Positions 46,970-58,400 of a stretch of 64,000 nucleotides of DNA are shown here, piece after piece. Each line of letters starts with the position of its first letter. Within the stretch, counting starts at the first letter, position 1. The DNA comes from Hevea brasiliensis (Eukaryota > Streptophyta > Magnoliopsida > Malpighiales > Euphorbiaceae), in contig NC_079510.1 in assembly GCF_030052815.1 (NCBI RefSeq), forward strand, positions 41,200,853 through 41,264,852, read 5' to 3'. The notes under the pieces were generated by a model. That model did not search any database and had not been told where the DNA came from. It saw only the letters and a program-made list of their open reading frames with translations. The position numbers and the translations under genes are program-made.

Positions 46970-47660
46970 AAGACGGGAAGTGAATCTACCTTCTTGCTTA
47001 GTTAATAAAGAAGAAATTATAATCAAAAATTTCGAAAAGTGTATAGATAATTGGGAAATTCCAAAAGTATAAAAAGATCAAATCTATCAGACTACAAAAC
47101 TTAAGTTTTTCAAAACCGATTTCACAACCAAAACTGAAGAGCGAGATCTTCAGATTTCAAAACCTTTTGAGACTGTTTCTCTTCTGTCTCAAAAATCTTT
47201 ACAAAAATATCGTGAAAAATAATACAAATATATCCACATAGGTGTAATTCAAATTGGAATTAAACCTCTTACAAAAGAAGAATCGAACACTTCAATAAAC
47301 TCTTGTTTTTCCTTTTGTTACAAAACCAAAAGCAAGGGATCTCAATATTATAAAAGCTTATTCCATTTATAATAATGAGATTAATGTTTTAATAGAAAGG
47401 AAAAAGCAACACTTGCAGCTTTTACAGCAAGATATTTCTTTGAAAAGAATTGAAAACCAATTATAAAATGACTTGGTAAAAAGGAAAATTTCTAAGTTTA
47501 AAACTAAAATTGAAAAAGAAATTTGTTCTGGTTTACCAAATGCTTTCTGGAATCGAAAACAATATATGGTAGATTTGCCGTATGAAAATGGCTTTAATGA
47601 AAAACATATACCTATAAAAGCCAGACCTATCCAAATGAATGCTGAACAAACCCATTACAA
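46970..47660 (+). pseudogene. Endogenous pararetrovirus-like remnant (Caulimoviridae), copy 2
   Basis: Counterpart of 26470-27150 with a somewhat different set of breaks. The pre-reverse-transcriptase piece is open here from 47473 (ARPIQMN visible near 47622) and then runs into unrelated sequence at about 47660. The movement-protein-like piece near 47200-47270 has a stop. No intact viral protein is present. Confidence 0.55.
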
Positions 47661-48225
47661 ACCCTCATCCAAAGAGAAAAGGTTTTCACTCCTCTTATTT
47701 TCACTCCTCCCTGAACCATCTTTGTTCAACCAACAGAAGATCGACGACCTCACCTCCAACTTCCCAACGTTACTCCGTGTGTGTGTGTGGAGTCCTCGCA
47801 TGTGGGGTATCCAACTCAATTATAGAAAGTATAGTTTTTGCTCAAAACACAAATTGATGGCAAATGTATCAAAGTGTCTTGCGTGATGGAAATGGGCTCA
47901 TGCCGCTAACCATTTCCCAGGCTCTTGCATTATCAAAGCACCTACTTGTGGAAATTAAGTGGAAACCATGATAAATCCAGGCTATAATTTTAAAATTAAC
48001 ACCTCCCTGCTATATATCAAAGTGGGATGATCTTTATATATATAATATATATAAGCAAGGTCATTCTTATTTTTATTTTATTTATTTTTTCATTATTCTA
48101 AATACAACTTCATTATCACATAAATAAAAACTGACTAATAATTAAGCCTTGCTGTCTTTATAAATATACATATACACTACATTGAAGAGCTTAACTTGTT
48201 GATGGTCGGTGTGTATAAATAGCAT

Positions 48226-48582
48226 TCAATTCCACAGCTTTCTACCTTGCCGAGACAAATGACTATCACCCCTACTGTAATGACCAGCTGGTGGTGAATC
48301 ATGCTTACCAGTATTTATTTTATTTTCCTTTAAATTTTCATGCCTTTCACTCTTCTTCTCTCCTGAAAAAAGAAAACGATAAATATATGTAAGAACTCAT
48401 GTTAAATACATTAACGGTTAAATATTTAACAAACTGAAAAAAAAAAAAAAATTTAACTCTCACTCACTGGGATTGACAACTTTGGTTTGATCATCAGCCA
48501 TAACTGTTTCCAATGGAGGAAACATAAGTAAAAGCAAGATCATAGAAACAATAAGCAACTCCCTGCAACTACAGCCAACCAT
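48226..48582 (-). CDS. Putative small secreted peptide precursor, copy 2 (two exons)
   Basis: Exon 1 is 48582-48468 and exon 2 is 48362-48226, with the same GTGAGT donor and TTTTTTCAG acceptor as copy 1. The product is 83 residues and differs from copy 1 only at residue 2 (Val for Phe); one more change is silent (Ser13). Exon 2 is identical over all 137 bp. The intron has four substitutions and one A-run length change in about 105 bp. Signal-like N-terminus, basic middle and the PPAGHYSRGDSHLSRQ C-terminal region are as in copy 1. Higher exon than intron conservation supports a selected gene. Function unknown. Confidence 0.68.
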
Positions 48583-48646
48583 TTTCTTTAAAAGAAATTC
48601 ACTTAAAGAAGATAAATGTGTATAGCTTCTCTCTTTTCTGCATGTG

Positions 48647-48654
48647 TATATATA
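48647..48654 (-). promoter_or_regulatory. TATA box of peptide gene copy 2
   Basis: TATATATA about 65 bp upstream of the ATG, in the same place as in copy 1. The GC-richer upstream block (about 48655-48840) is also retained. Confidence 0.6.
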
Positions 48655-49559
48655 GGCTAGAGGATAACAATGAAATCGTGAATTAGAGAGAAATTACTTG
48701 TCGCCTTCTTACAATCGGAAGATATACAGCTTTTTCCTCGTTCCGTAATGGGGTGGAGCTCAACCAGCAGCTCGCGAAGCACCCACCAAGATGGAAAATG
48801 CATGAGAAATGCTTTGACGACTGCCTTCGGATATATTATATTATTTATTTTTTATACAGGCTGTCAAAACTGGACTTTATTATATTCTATTATTCCATGG
48901 AGGTAAAGCGGTACATTTAATATTATAGTATATTGAAAATGTTATTGGAAATAATTTGCTCGTTCAATTTTTGGTATAAAATGGATATATAATTAGGATA
49001 ACAGATATGTGAAATTTATTATTATTTTTTTAATAATGCACTTCAAAATTCGAATACGAAATCTAGAGACCATTTATATCACTGAATTTAGTAAAAAAAC
49101 CTTTAACTTACACCCAGAATACACCTCTGCATTTACCTATAAAGACGTTTTTCTCTTTTTTAGAAAAAAAAAAATTAAAATAAGTTCAAGAATATAGTAC
49201 ACAGTTTTTTTTTTTTTTTTTATGTGTTCTACTTGATGAGAATATATTTTCTTTTTCAACGTCTCATTCTCAAAATTTTATAGAAAAACAAGTAAGCATT
49301 TGAAGAAATTATATAATATTTTTTTAATTTCATGTATAAAGAATAATTTATTTGAAACAACAAATCAGATCATCTCAAAATATTATAATTATTAAATAAT
49401 TTTTAATTAAAAATTATAATTATTTATATATTAATTTAGAATGACTTAATATTTTATTAACTATCTCACAATTTTAATATTATTTTATTATCTTTCCTCA
49501 ATTTAAATTTGTATATCAAAAATACTTAAATCTTAATTTAATATCACACAAAATCTTTA

Positions 49560-50045
49560 TGACTAAATTTTGTTGAGTACTCCAATAAAAAATTAGTCTA
49601 AACATGAGTCGGTGGATTAGACACAATGAAAGATACTGCTTGTAATGCGCGTCTCTCCTAGGTCCAAGGTTTCTATATAAGGCCGACGATGCTACTCGGT
49701 ATAAGGGTCAATGATGCTACTCGGTATAGGGGAACAAATATTATACATTGGCTTTGGATTCAGCCATACGGTCGGATGCTGCTTATTGCTATACTTTCGG
49801 AAGATGCTTATAGATGTACACGATGAAGGGCGACATCGTGCTACAAGGAATACCAGTGCTCAATGACTGGGCTAAATACGTGGGAGACCCTCGATAAGGA
49901 TATTGGAAATCCTCTATAAGGGGAAAGGTCCTTGAATACGAGTAGGCTGGCCTAAATTGAGTGGAAGTCTAGATGCCGCACAGGACTACTATCCGGGCCA
50001 GGATGTGGCCTTGTGACAATCTTCTTGTGACAATCTTCTTTGACG
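49560..50045. other. Unclassified GC-richer block, copy 2
   Basis: Counterpart of 29041-29515. Here the internal near-repeat GATGCTACTCGGTATA is clearest, occurring twice about 30 bp apart near 49690-49725. A short TTGTGACAATCTTCT duplication is present near 50012-50040. Confidence 0.5.
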
Positions 50046-50394
50046 TGTGGAGAAAAAAGTCTTTCTAATTATAGTTGAAACATTATTAATTACTCTTTCC
50101 TTTCATCTAATTTTTCTTTATTTTTTAACATATCAAACTTTGAATTATTTTTTATTGCATCTAATCCATTTAGGCATGTCTATAATTAAAGGTATTTCAT
50201 GTAGTATTAAACTAAAATTTAAATATTTTTATAATATAAATTAAAATTTAAAAATAATAATAAAATAACTCTCAAAATTGAGAAATAGAGAATAAAATTA
50301 ATCACCGTATAATTTACATATTATTTTATATAACGTACTTATATATAGATGGGCACATACACATATGTAGTTGTTGACTTTTTAAAAAGAAAAT

Positions 50395-51400
50395 AATTAT
50401 TTAGTATTTATAGATTTTTAGAATATATCTTTACATATTTATTTATTATTAATTTATTTTTTTATGTAGAATTGTCTAAATAAATCACTGCTTTATTCTA
50501 TAATTATTCTAAATCCACCCACCACAACAGAGGCACCACAGCCACCAGTTGCGAAATTGCCCCCCTATATCCCTTCGCTTCACCAAGAAGGAAACGACAC
50601 TCCCTTTACCATTCCCTCATCGCTCCTTTTCTTTTTTCAACCTTGTTAATATTTCTGCTATTTTTTTTTCTTAAAAAAAAATCCCTTTCTCCATGTCTTC
50701 TTCTCCTTCTCTCTTCTCCAGCCATATCTAATAAACAAATGCAACATTTGATAGGCAATAATACAATGTAATTTAATTAATTTTTAATTAAATTTTAATA
50801 GAAATTTTCTACCCCAAAATTTCTTGGCTGATTCCTATCCTCACCCATTGACATTTAGCATCAAATCAAGCAGTTTCACATTGATCACTTGCAACTGCAA
50901 GCACTCACACAACTTTCATACTTTTATAGCACATTTTCTTCCAATTGAATGTCAACAGAAATATAAGTTGAAGTTTCCATTTCCTTTATCGGGAAAAAAA
51001 ATTATAACCTACATTACCATTCATTTAAATGAAATATTTCATGAATTAATTGAATAAAAATTTGTAATTTTGACCTATAAAGACGTTTTTCTCCTTTTTT
51101 TTAAAAAAAAAATTCATATAAGTTCATGAATATAGTACGAAGTTTTTTTTTTTCTAATATTTGTTCTACTTGATGACAATATATTTTCTTTTTCAACATC
51201 TCATTCCAAGATTTTATAGAAAAACAAGTAAGCATTTGAAGATATTATATAATATCTTTGTAATTCCATGAATGAAAGATAATTTATTTGAAATGACAAA
51301 ATCAATTTATAGATTATCCCAAAATATTATAATTATTAAATAATTTTTTAAATAACATTATAATTATTTATATATTAATTTATAATGACTTAATATTTTA
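50395..51400. repeat. Diverged segment A relative plus older direct repeat, copy 2
   Basis: Counterpart of 29830-30860: A-like sequence to about 51073, then the second member of the older CTATAAAGACG repeat. No gene. Confidence 0.78.
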
Positions 51401-51484
51401 TTCTCCTCCCATAAAGGTTGTTCTGTTGGTCTTACAACTTCAAATTGTATCTCAAAAATACTTGAATCTTAATTTAATATCACA

Positions 51485-51915
51485 CAAAATCTCCCTGACT
51501 AGATTTTGTTGAGTACTCAAAACTGATATAGATATGACTAGATTTTGTTGAGTACTCCCTGACTAGATTTCGCTTTTAACATTTGAAAAAAAAAAAAGTT
51601 TCTCTAAGTATGGTCGAAACATTATTGATTATTCTTTCATTTCATCTATTTTTTTTTTTTTTATTTTTGAACAAATCAAACTCTAATTTATTTTTTATTA
51701 TGTCTAATCCATCTAGGCGTATCTAGTTGGAGGGACTTTGAGTAGTATTAAATTGAAATTTAAGTATTTTTATGATACAAATTGAAATTTAGAAATGATG
51801 AAATAATCCTCATTACGCTAAAATTATTATATTGAGACTAAAAATTTTAACTCAAAAAGCTATTTATTTGTCTCTATATTTTTAAAGACAAATAATTATT
51901 TATTTTATTTACTGC
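51485..51915. other. 430 bp present in copy 2 but missing in copy 1
   Basis: Lies between AATATCACACAAAAT and TTCCTAAATGTAATTG, which are nearly adjacent in copy 1 near 30935. It contains three TGACTAGATTT words, two with TGTTGAGTACTC. No coding is seen. Deletion in copy 1 is the simpler reading. Confidence 0.65.
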
Positions 51916-52744
51916 TATTCCTAAATGTAATTGAAGATAAATATAGAGATAAATATATATTTGACATTAATTTAATCTTTAGAAATAAATATATTTATCT
52001 ATATTAGTAACTTATAGAAATAAAAAAAAGTCTCCCTTTACTTTTTAACAGACTATATTATTTGCCTCTAAATTTATTTTTAAAAACAAATTAAAGTGAT
52101 CTTAATTGTTTATACTAAAATTTCTAAATCTACTTTTATAATCAAATAAATTTGTCTCCAATAATATTTTCTAAAAATAAATTATCATTATATATTAATT
52201 TCTTCATATCATTTATTATTAATTAATATAAATGCATTTATTTGTCTTTAATAATATAATATTTATTTACTATTATAACATAAATGAAATTTCTTTAAAT
52301 TCCTAAAGATAATAAATATTATTTAAATAAATATAATTAAAAAAAATAAACTATAACTAGCAGGCCTGTATTTGAACTCCATTTTTTACTTGAAATGTCA
52401 AGGAAGGAGAATTGTCTTTTACAGGAAAACATTACCTCTCAAGTCCTTCAAAAAAGGACATCACTTTCTTTATTTTTTTACAAATTATTTTTTTAATTTA
52501 TCTTTTAGAATTTAAATTTTCAATTCATCATATAAATACTTCACTATAATAAAGAATTAATGACATATTATATTATATAATCAATTTTTATTATATTTAT
52601 TATAGTACTTACATATTTTTTAAATACAAATTTAATTAAAAATAATAATTAAAAAATAAACATATTAATATATATAATTAATAAATTAAAATCATTAAGA
52701 TATTTATAGTTTAATGGTAAAAGTGGTTTTTATCAAATTTTTAA

Positions 52745-52964
52745 TTTTTTCTTAAGAAATTAATAATATTTGTTAGCTCAATAATTAATAATAATACATT
52801 AATTAAAAGCTTTAATTATATAGATTAAAAGAAAAATATAATTTCTTTATTTTGATAAATACAAATATAATACAAAATAAATATATATGTATATGTATTT
52901 GCATGTTTAATGTTTAGAAATCACTTTTTCATTTAATTATATATAATATGCATACTTAACGCAC

Positions 52965-53002
<38 letters not shown>

Positions 53003-55237
53003 TTTTTTTTAAAAAATAATTATTTAAGATTTATAAATTTTTAAGATTTATCTTTATGCATTTATTTATTTGTTATTATTGATTTGATATTTCAAGTAGA
53101 ATTATATACATGAATCATTGCTTTATTCTATAATTATTTCAAATCCAACCTACCCCAGAAGAGGGCACCACAACCACCAGTTGCGAAATTGCACCCCTAT
53201 ATCCCTTCACTTCATCAACAAGGAAACGACACTGCATGTCCCTTTACTATTCCCTCACCGTTCCTTTTCTTTTTCAACCTTTGCTAATATTTCTGCTATA
53301 TAGGGGTAAGTAGATTTTGGTTCAAACTAAAAAATCGAATTGAATCAAATTAACTCGGTTTAATCAGTTTGATTTTAAATTTTAATTGGTTTGGTTTGAT
53401 TTTATATTATAAAAATTTCGGTTATTTCGGTTCGATTTGATTTTGAAGAGAAAAAATCGATTAAACCGAACGAAACTAAATAGTAATTGTATATATTCAA
53501 ATATAATCAAATTAAACCAAATCAATTTTTGAATTAATTTATTTTTATGAGGAATTTATGAATTATATTTAATTATCTATATAAATTATTTAATTTCATT
53601 GATTAATGCTTATTAGGTTTAAACCAAAGTCAAAATTAGATCAAATAACTTGAAAATCAAGTCTAAATTAAAAAAATTAATCAAAAATCAAAATCGATCG
53701 GTTTGAACCGAATCGAATCGAAATAAAGCGGTTCGATTTGATTTAATTTTTTATCAATTTCGATTCGGTTCAATTTCTAAAATATGTAATTCAATTTTTA
53801 TAATTTAATTTGATTTGATTCGATTCAATTCGATTCGAACTGAATGCTCACCCCTACTGCTTTATCTATTTTTTTTCCTTTAAAAAAAAAAAAGTCTTTC
53901 TCCATTGCCTTCTTCTCTTTCTCTGTTCTCCAGCCATATCTAATAAACAAATGATATAATGTAATATAATCAATTTTTAATTAAATTTTAATAGAAACGT
54001 TCTATCCCAAAATTTCTTGGCTGATTCCTTTCCTTTCCCGTTGACATTGAGTATCATATCAACCAGTTTCACATTGATCACTTGCAATTGCAAGCACTTA
54101 CACAACTTTCATACATTTATACGCACATATTTTCTTGCAATTGAACGTCAACAGATATAAGTTGAAGTTTCCATTTCCTTGATCGGAAAAAAAAATTATA
54201 ACCTACATTACCGTTCATCTAAATGAAATATTTCATGAATTATTTGAATAAAAAAATTATAATTTTGACATGCATTTAAGAAGATATTAGTTATAATTAA
54301 ACAAAATTGTTTAAAAATATTCAATAAAGATAATTGATATAATTAATTGAAGTAACTCTTTTATTAAATAAAAAGGAAAAAGAAAAATACTCCAAGCAGG
54401 GGTTAAAAAATGCAGAGTCCATTATTGATTTTTGGAATCAAACTTCAATTACACAACCCTTTATTGATTTTTGGTATTGGGAACTAGAAATATTTTGTTT
54501 TTTTATTCAGCACCACTATTTTCAATATTATCTTGTTATTTCTTTTTTCAAAGATAAAATTCATTAAAAGATATAAACATGGCCCAAGGCTCAAAAGCAC
54601 AAGTTAACTCTAATGTTTAAAACATAGAAAGGGGCATGTAAGGCCCATCATCCCTAGTTTAACGCAGAAAAGGCCATAGGCAAAAAAAAAAAAAAAAAAA
54701 ACCCTAAGCTACGGAAGCTAGAGGACAGCCATGCTCCTTCCACCATTTGTAACTCCGGTAGTAGGGAGAGGCCACCCCAATAAGCAGGCAACCCCAGACG
54801 TGCCAAAAACCAAAAATCGCCGAAAAGAACAAAGCGTTTTAACCAAAACCAAGGCTTCCTTCCCTTGATGTCTCGACCTCCAAATTCTCACAACCTAGAT
54901 TCATCAGTAGCAGCCAATGGAGGGTGGTGCACATAGAGCTCACGACTTCTCACTCTCATATAATTTTAAGGGTAAGTGACCACTAGGCGATCGACATGAG
55001 ACACTAGAGATGCAACCAAGAAATTCTCTTTAGAGAGCAACCACTAAACCTTGGATCACTCAACCACTGTTATCTCTATCTCATCTCCATTAATTAATTA
55101 TTTATGAGAACCAAATTCTTGTAGCTCGATGGAATGAAGCACTAGTGATGGCCTGATCTTGATTTACTTCCAATTGCATCATCCTTATTTTCAGCAAAAT
55201 TTCGATGCTCCTCACCATCCACACTTGAGGCAAAAAG
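52745..55237. repeat. Segment A, copy 3 (interrupted by a MITE)
   Basis: Matches 6202-7977 plus 17608-17768. It is interrupted by a 556 bp insertion at 53301-53856. A TA array occurs at about 52968-52999. Non-coding. Confidence 0.87.
53301..53856. mobile_element. hAT-like MITE
   Basis: Ends TAGGGGTAAG and CTCACCCCTA form imperfect inverted repeats. Probable 8 bp target duplications are CTGCTATA (53293-53300) and CTGCTTTA (53857-53864), both close to the uninterrupted sequence CTGCTATC in the other A copies. The interior is full of TTCGGTT/TTCGATT words in both orientations, with no open frame. TAGGGG termini and 8 bp duplications fit the hAT superfamily. Confidence 0.7.
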
Positions 55238-55420
55238 TGATAACCAATTGTAATTATAACTCAGCATCCAATTGTAATTAGAACTCCTGCACCTACAAGT
55301 TAGTTTAGTCGATACATATCTCTTCCATAAGTTGTATATAAATACACCTCTATTATAATGAGAATATAAGTCTTGGTTTAAACACTCATATGGTATCAGA
55401 GCCTTGTGGCTCCTTTTGTG

Positions 55421-58400
55421 ATGGCCACTGAGCAAAACCTAATTAATTCCTCTGCATCTTCTTCCTTCTCTCAGTCCATACCAAATGTCTCTCAGTTTTT
55501 CATAGTAAAACTTACTCCCTCCAACTATATTTTGTGGAAAGCACATATTTTTCCCTTACTTAATGGGTATAATCATGCAAGTCATATCTCTCCTACTTTT
55601 GAACCACCACCAATAACCATTGATAGTGAACCAAATCCAGCTTATATTCCATGGTATAGACACTATCAAATTGTTTTGAGTTAGTTATTTTTCTTTATTT
55701 TAGAGCTGTTGCTGTCTTAAATAGTTGGTTCTTCTACTGCTAGGGACGCTTGGAACAAATTGGCAACCATCTTCTCTACCGGATCGCGCACACAAATTAT
55801 ACAATTGCGCAAATAGTTGAAGCATCTTTCCAAAGGATCTGATAGCATTGATGCTTACATGAGGTGAGCTAAGCAAATTTTTGTTCAGCTAGCCACATTA
55901 CAATCTCCTATTACTGAAGAAAATCTTGTGACTGATATCTTAGATGGTCTTGGTTCTAAATCGACCATTTGTTAGAGCTATTGAAGCTCGCAATGTTCCT
56001 CTCTATTATAATGATCTATACACTTTTTCACTAAGTGAGGAAACTCAGTTAAAATTGGATTCTTTGACCGTTTCAAACTCCATTCAACCCATGACACAAT
56101 TTGCTACTAAATCCTTTCATCAGGGTGGTACCTCCTTAAACTACAATTCTGGCCGAGGACATGGATGCTCCCAACAAAACTCCTCTTCGGCTTCAAACCC
56201 AAATATTATTTGTTATAACTGTTGGGGACAAGGTCATGTTGCAAGCAAATGCCCCTCACCAAAGCAAACCAACACTACCTCTAGCATATGTCAACTGACA
56301 AACTACCTGGCCTCTTCAACCACCTCAGCACCGCAAACTTCCAAAGCCAACTTCCACCTTACAAACAATGCTGGAAATATTGCTCATCCTGTTCCCCATC
56401 AAGGCACAAATTGTAACGTCCCGAGAATTTCGAGCTCTGAATAGTACTATTACCGTTCTGTGAATAGTATTATTTAAAGCCAGCTCGAGGACTAAAAATG
56501 AGAAGAAAATTAATTAAGATAGACATAATAAAAGCCGAAGTGACTATCGGGTTATGGACTTAATCGGTATTATTGAAAAAAATGAATTATAATCCGATGA
56601 ATGGCAATTTGGTTAATTCACTTAAAGAGTTAACTTTTGACCAAAATGTCAATTAAATTAAGTGAGATTGATGTATTGGAATGGGATTTAATTAATTGAA
56701 AGGAGTACGGAAATTTAATGGGGACATAAATGGAATTGTTGAATTGTAATAATTAGAATTAGAATTAGAATTATATTTATTTAGATATTTTGCAACAAAT
56801 AAGACAAGAATATTAATTAAGGGGATACCTCATTAATACACCTCACCACTACCATCATCTCATCTTCATCATCTTCTTGTTCCCATCTCTTTGCCGTCCA
56901 TCTCTCTCTCTTTTCCTCTATTAAAGCTTCATTTTTCAAGTTTTAAACACATGAATTTCCTCCATAATTTTTATAGAAAATTAAGAGAATACAAGTTTAT
57001 AGGAAATTAAGAGAAAACCTTATATTAAACTTTGGTTTAAAGAAATCAAGCAAGGACTCTAAGAAATTTGGAAGATTAGTGAAGAAGAATTATTGACCAA
57101 TTGAGGTAAGTTATGATTTAAGTTTAGTTAGTTGTGAATTAATAGAATTCAAGTTTGATTATGGAGATTACTATGAATATTGATTGAAATTATGGATGTT
57201 ATTGAAGGAAGGGATTTCAGTTTGGGAGACCAAGAAGGAGAGTCAAGGTTTTGGTGAATTGAAGGTTGATTGCGGTTGATTAGGACTTATAATCAAGGTT
57301 AGTGCTAAGAAATTTCATGAATTTTGAAACCTATTGCTAATTAAGTTAGGGTTTAATACAATTAGGTTTTTCATTGTATGAAGCCTATTTAATGCTATTA
57401 TGCTTGTATTATGATTATTTGATGTGTACTTATTAAGAAACATTAATGATATGGTGAAAAAATTAAATGAATTGGTATTGTGCATTAAGTGTGAATCTAG
57501 ACAGCTTAAGTCCAGTGGGATTAAATGCTTATAACTCAAGCTACATAATTCTAATTGATGTTAAACCAAAAGCAAATTAAAGATAAGACAATATACTAAA
57601 ATTTTCATGAAGAACGCTTGACTTGAAACTAACTGGAAGATACCTGAATTATGGTTGGAATCTGGCAATGTAAAAACTGAAATGCTGAAAAATGACCAAA
57701 TGAACAGTATGCACTAAATTGAGCATAACTCACTTTACAAAACTTCAAATTGAGTAATTTTTGAACCTGTGTAATCCTGAGATACAGGGGACAATTCATA
57801 TGAAGACCATAATGATAAATTATGACTGTAACCTATCTAAATTTGCTTGATAAAGTGAGTCCAGAAATCTGCTTAGATTCTGAAAGTGACCTGAAAAACT
57901 GAGAATTGGTCACCAGAACAGTTTTGGCAAAATGATCATAATTGAAGCTACACAAATGCAAATTGAATGATTCCAAAGCCAAAATAAACATAAGACATAG
58001 ATCTATAATTCTCATAGAGAAGGTATAACCTAATTCTTGTTGTACCTTAGCCAAATTTATTAAGGAATTTGAGGTACCAAATCTGAAATTTATAAAATGT
58101 AAGCATAATTGCTTAAAATGTGAAATTGTGATTGGGGCCTATGTTTCCGTGATGAATGAGATGATGATGGAATGACGAAAGAATGATAATGAAATGATGA
58201 AATAATGAGAACATTGAATTGCTAATGATAATAAATTAGCCTGAGCATGCCTAGACAGCAGTACAAGGGTTGGATAGATTGGCATGCCAAGAAGAGACGA
58301 GATTAGCAGTACTGTCCATGGCTCCTATGCCCAAATACCATTGGCAAGCACCGAGTGTCTGATATGGTTATCCCTTATTCATGATTGCTTTGAATAATCA

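Larger units (their letters stand above)
31781..52744. repeat. Segmental duplication unit 2
   Basis: Second copy of the tandem unit: segment A (31781-33655), truncated copia copy 2, extra segment A (36931-38547), copia copy 3, segment B (43074-52744). Without the local 4.9 kb duplication it is about 16 kb, as in unit 1. Confidence 0.85.
43074..52744. repeat. Segment B, copy 2
   Basis: Collinear with 22336-31780. Its first 820 bp (43074-43897) hold no recognisable gene. Differences: shorter TA arrays, about 430 bp extra at 51485-51915, and a replaced stretch near 48845-48905. Confidence 0.88.
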
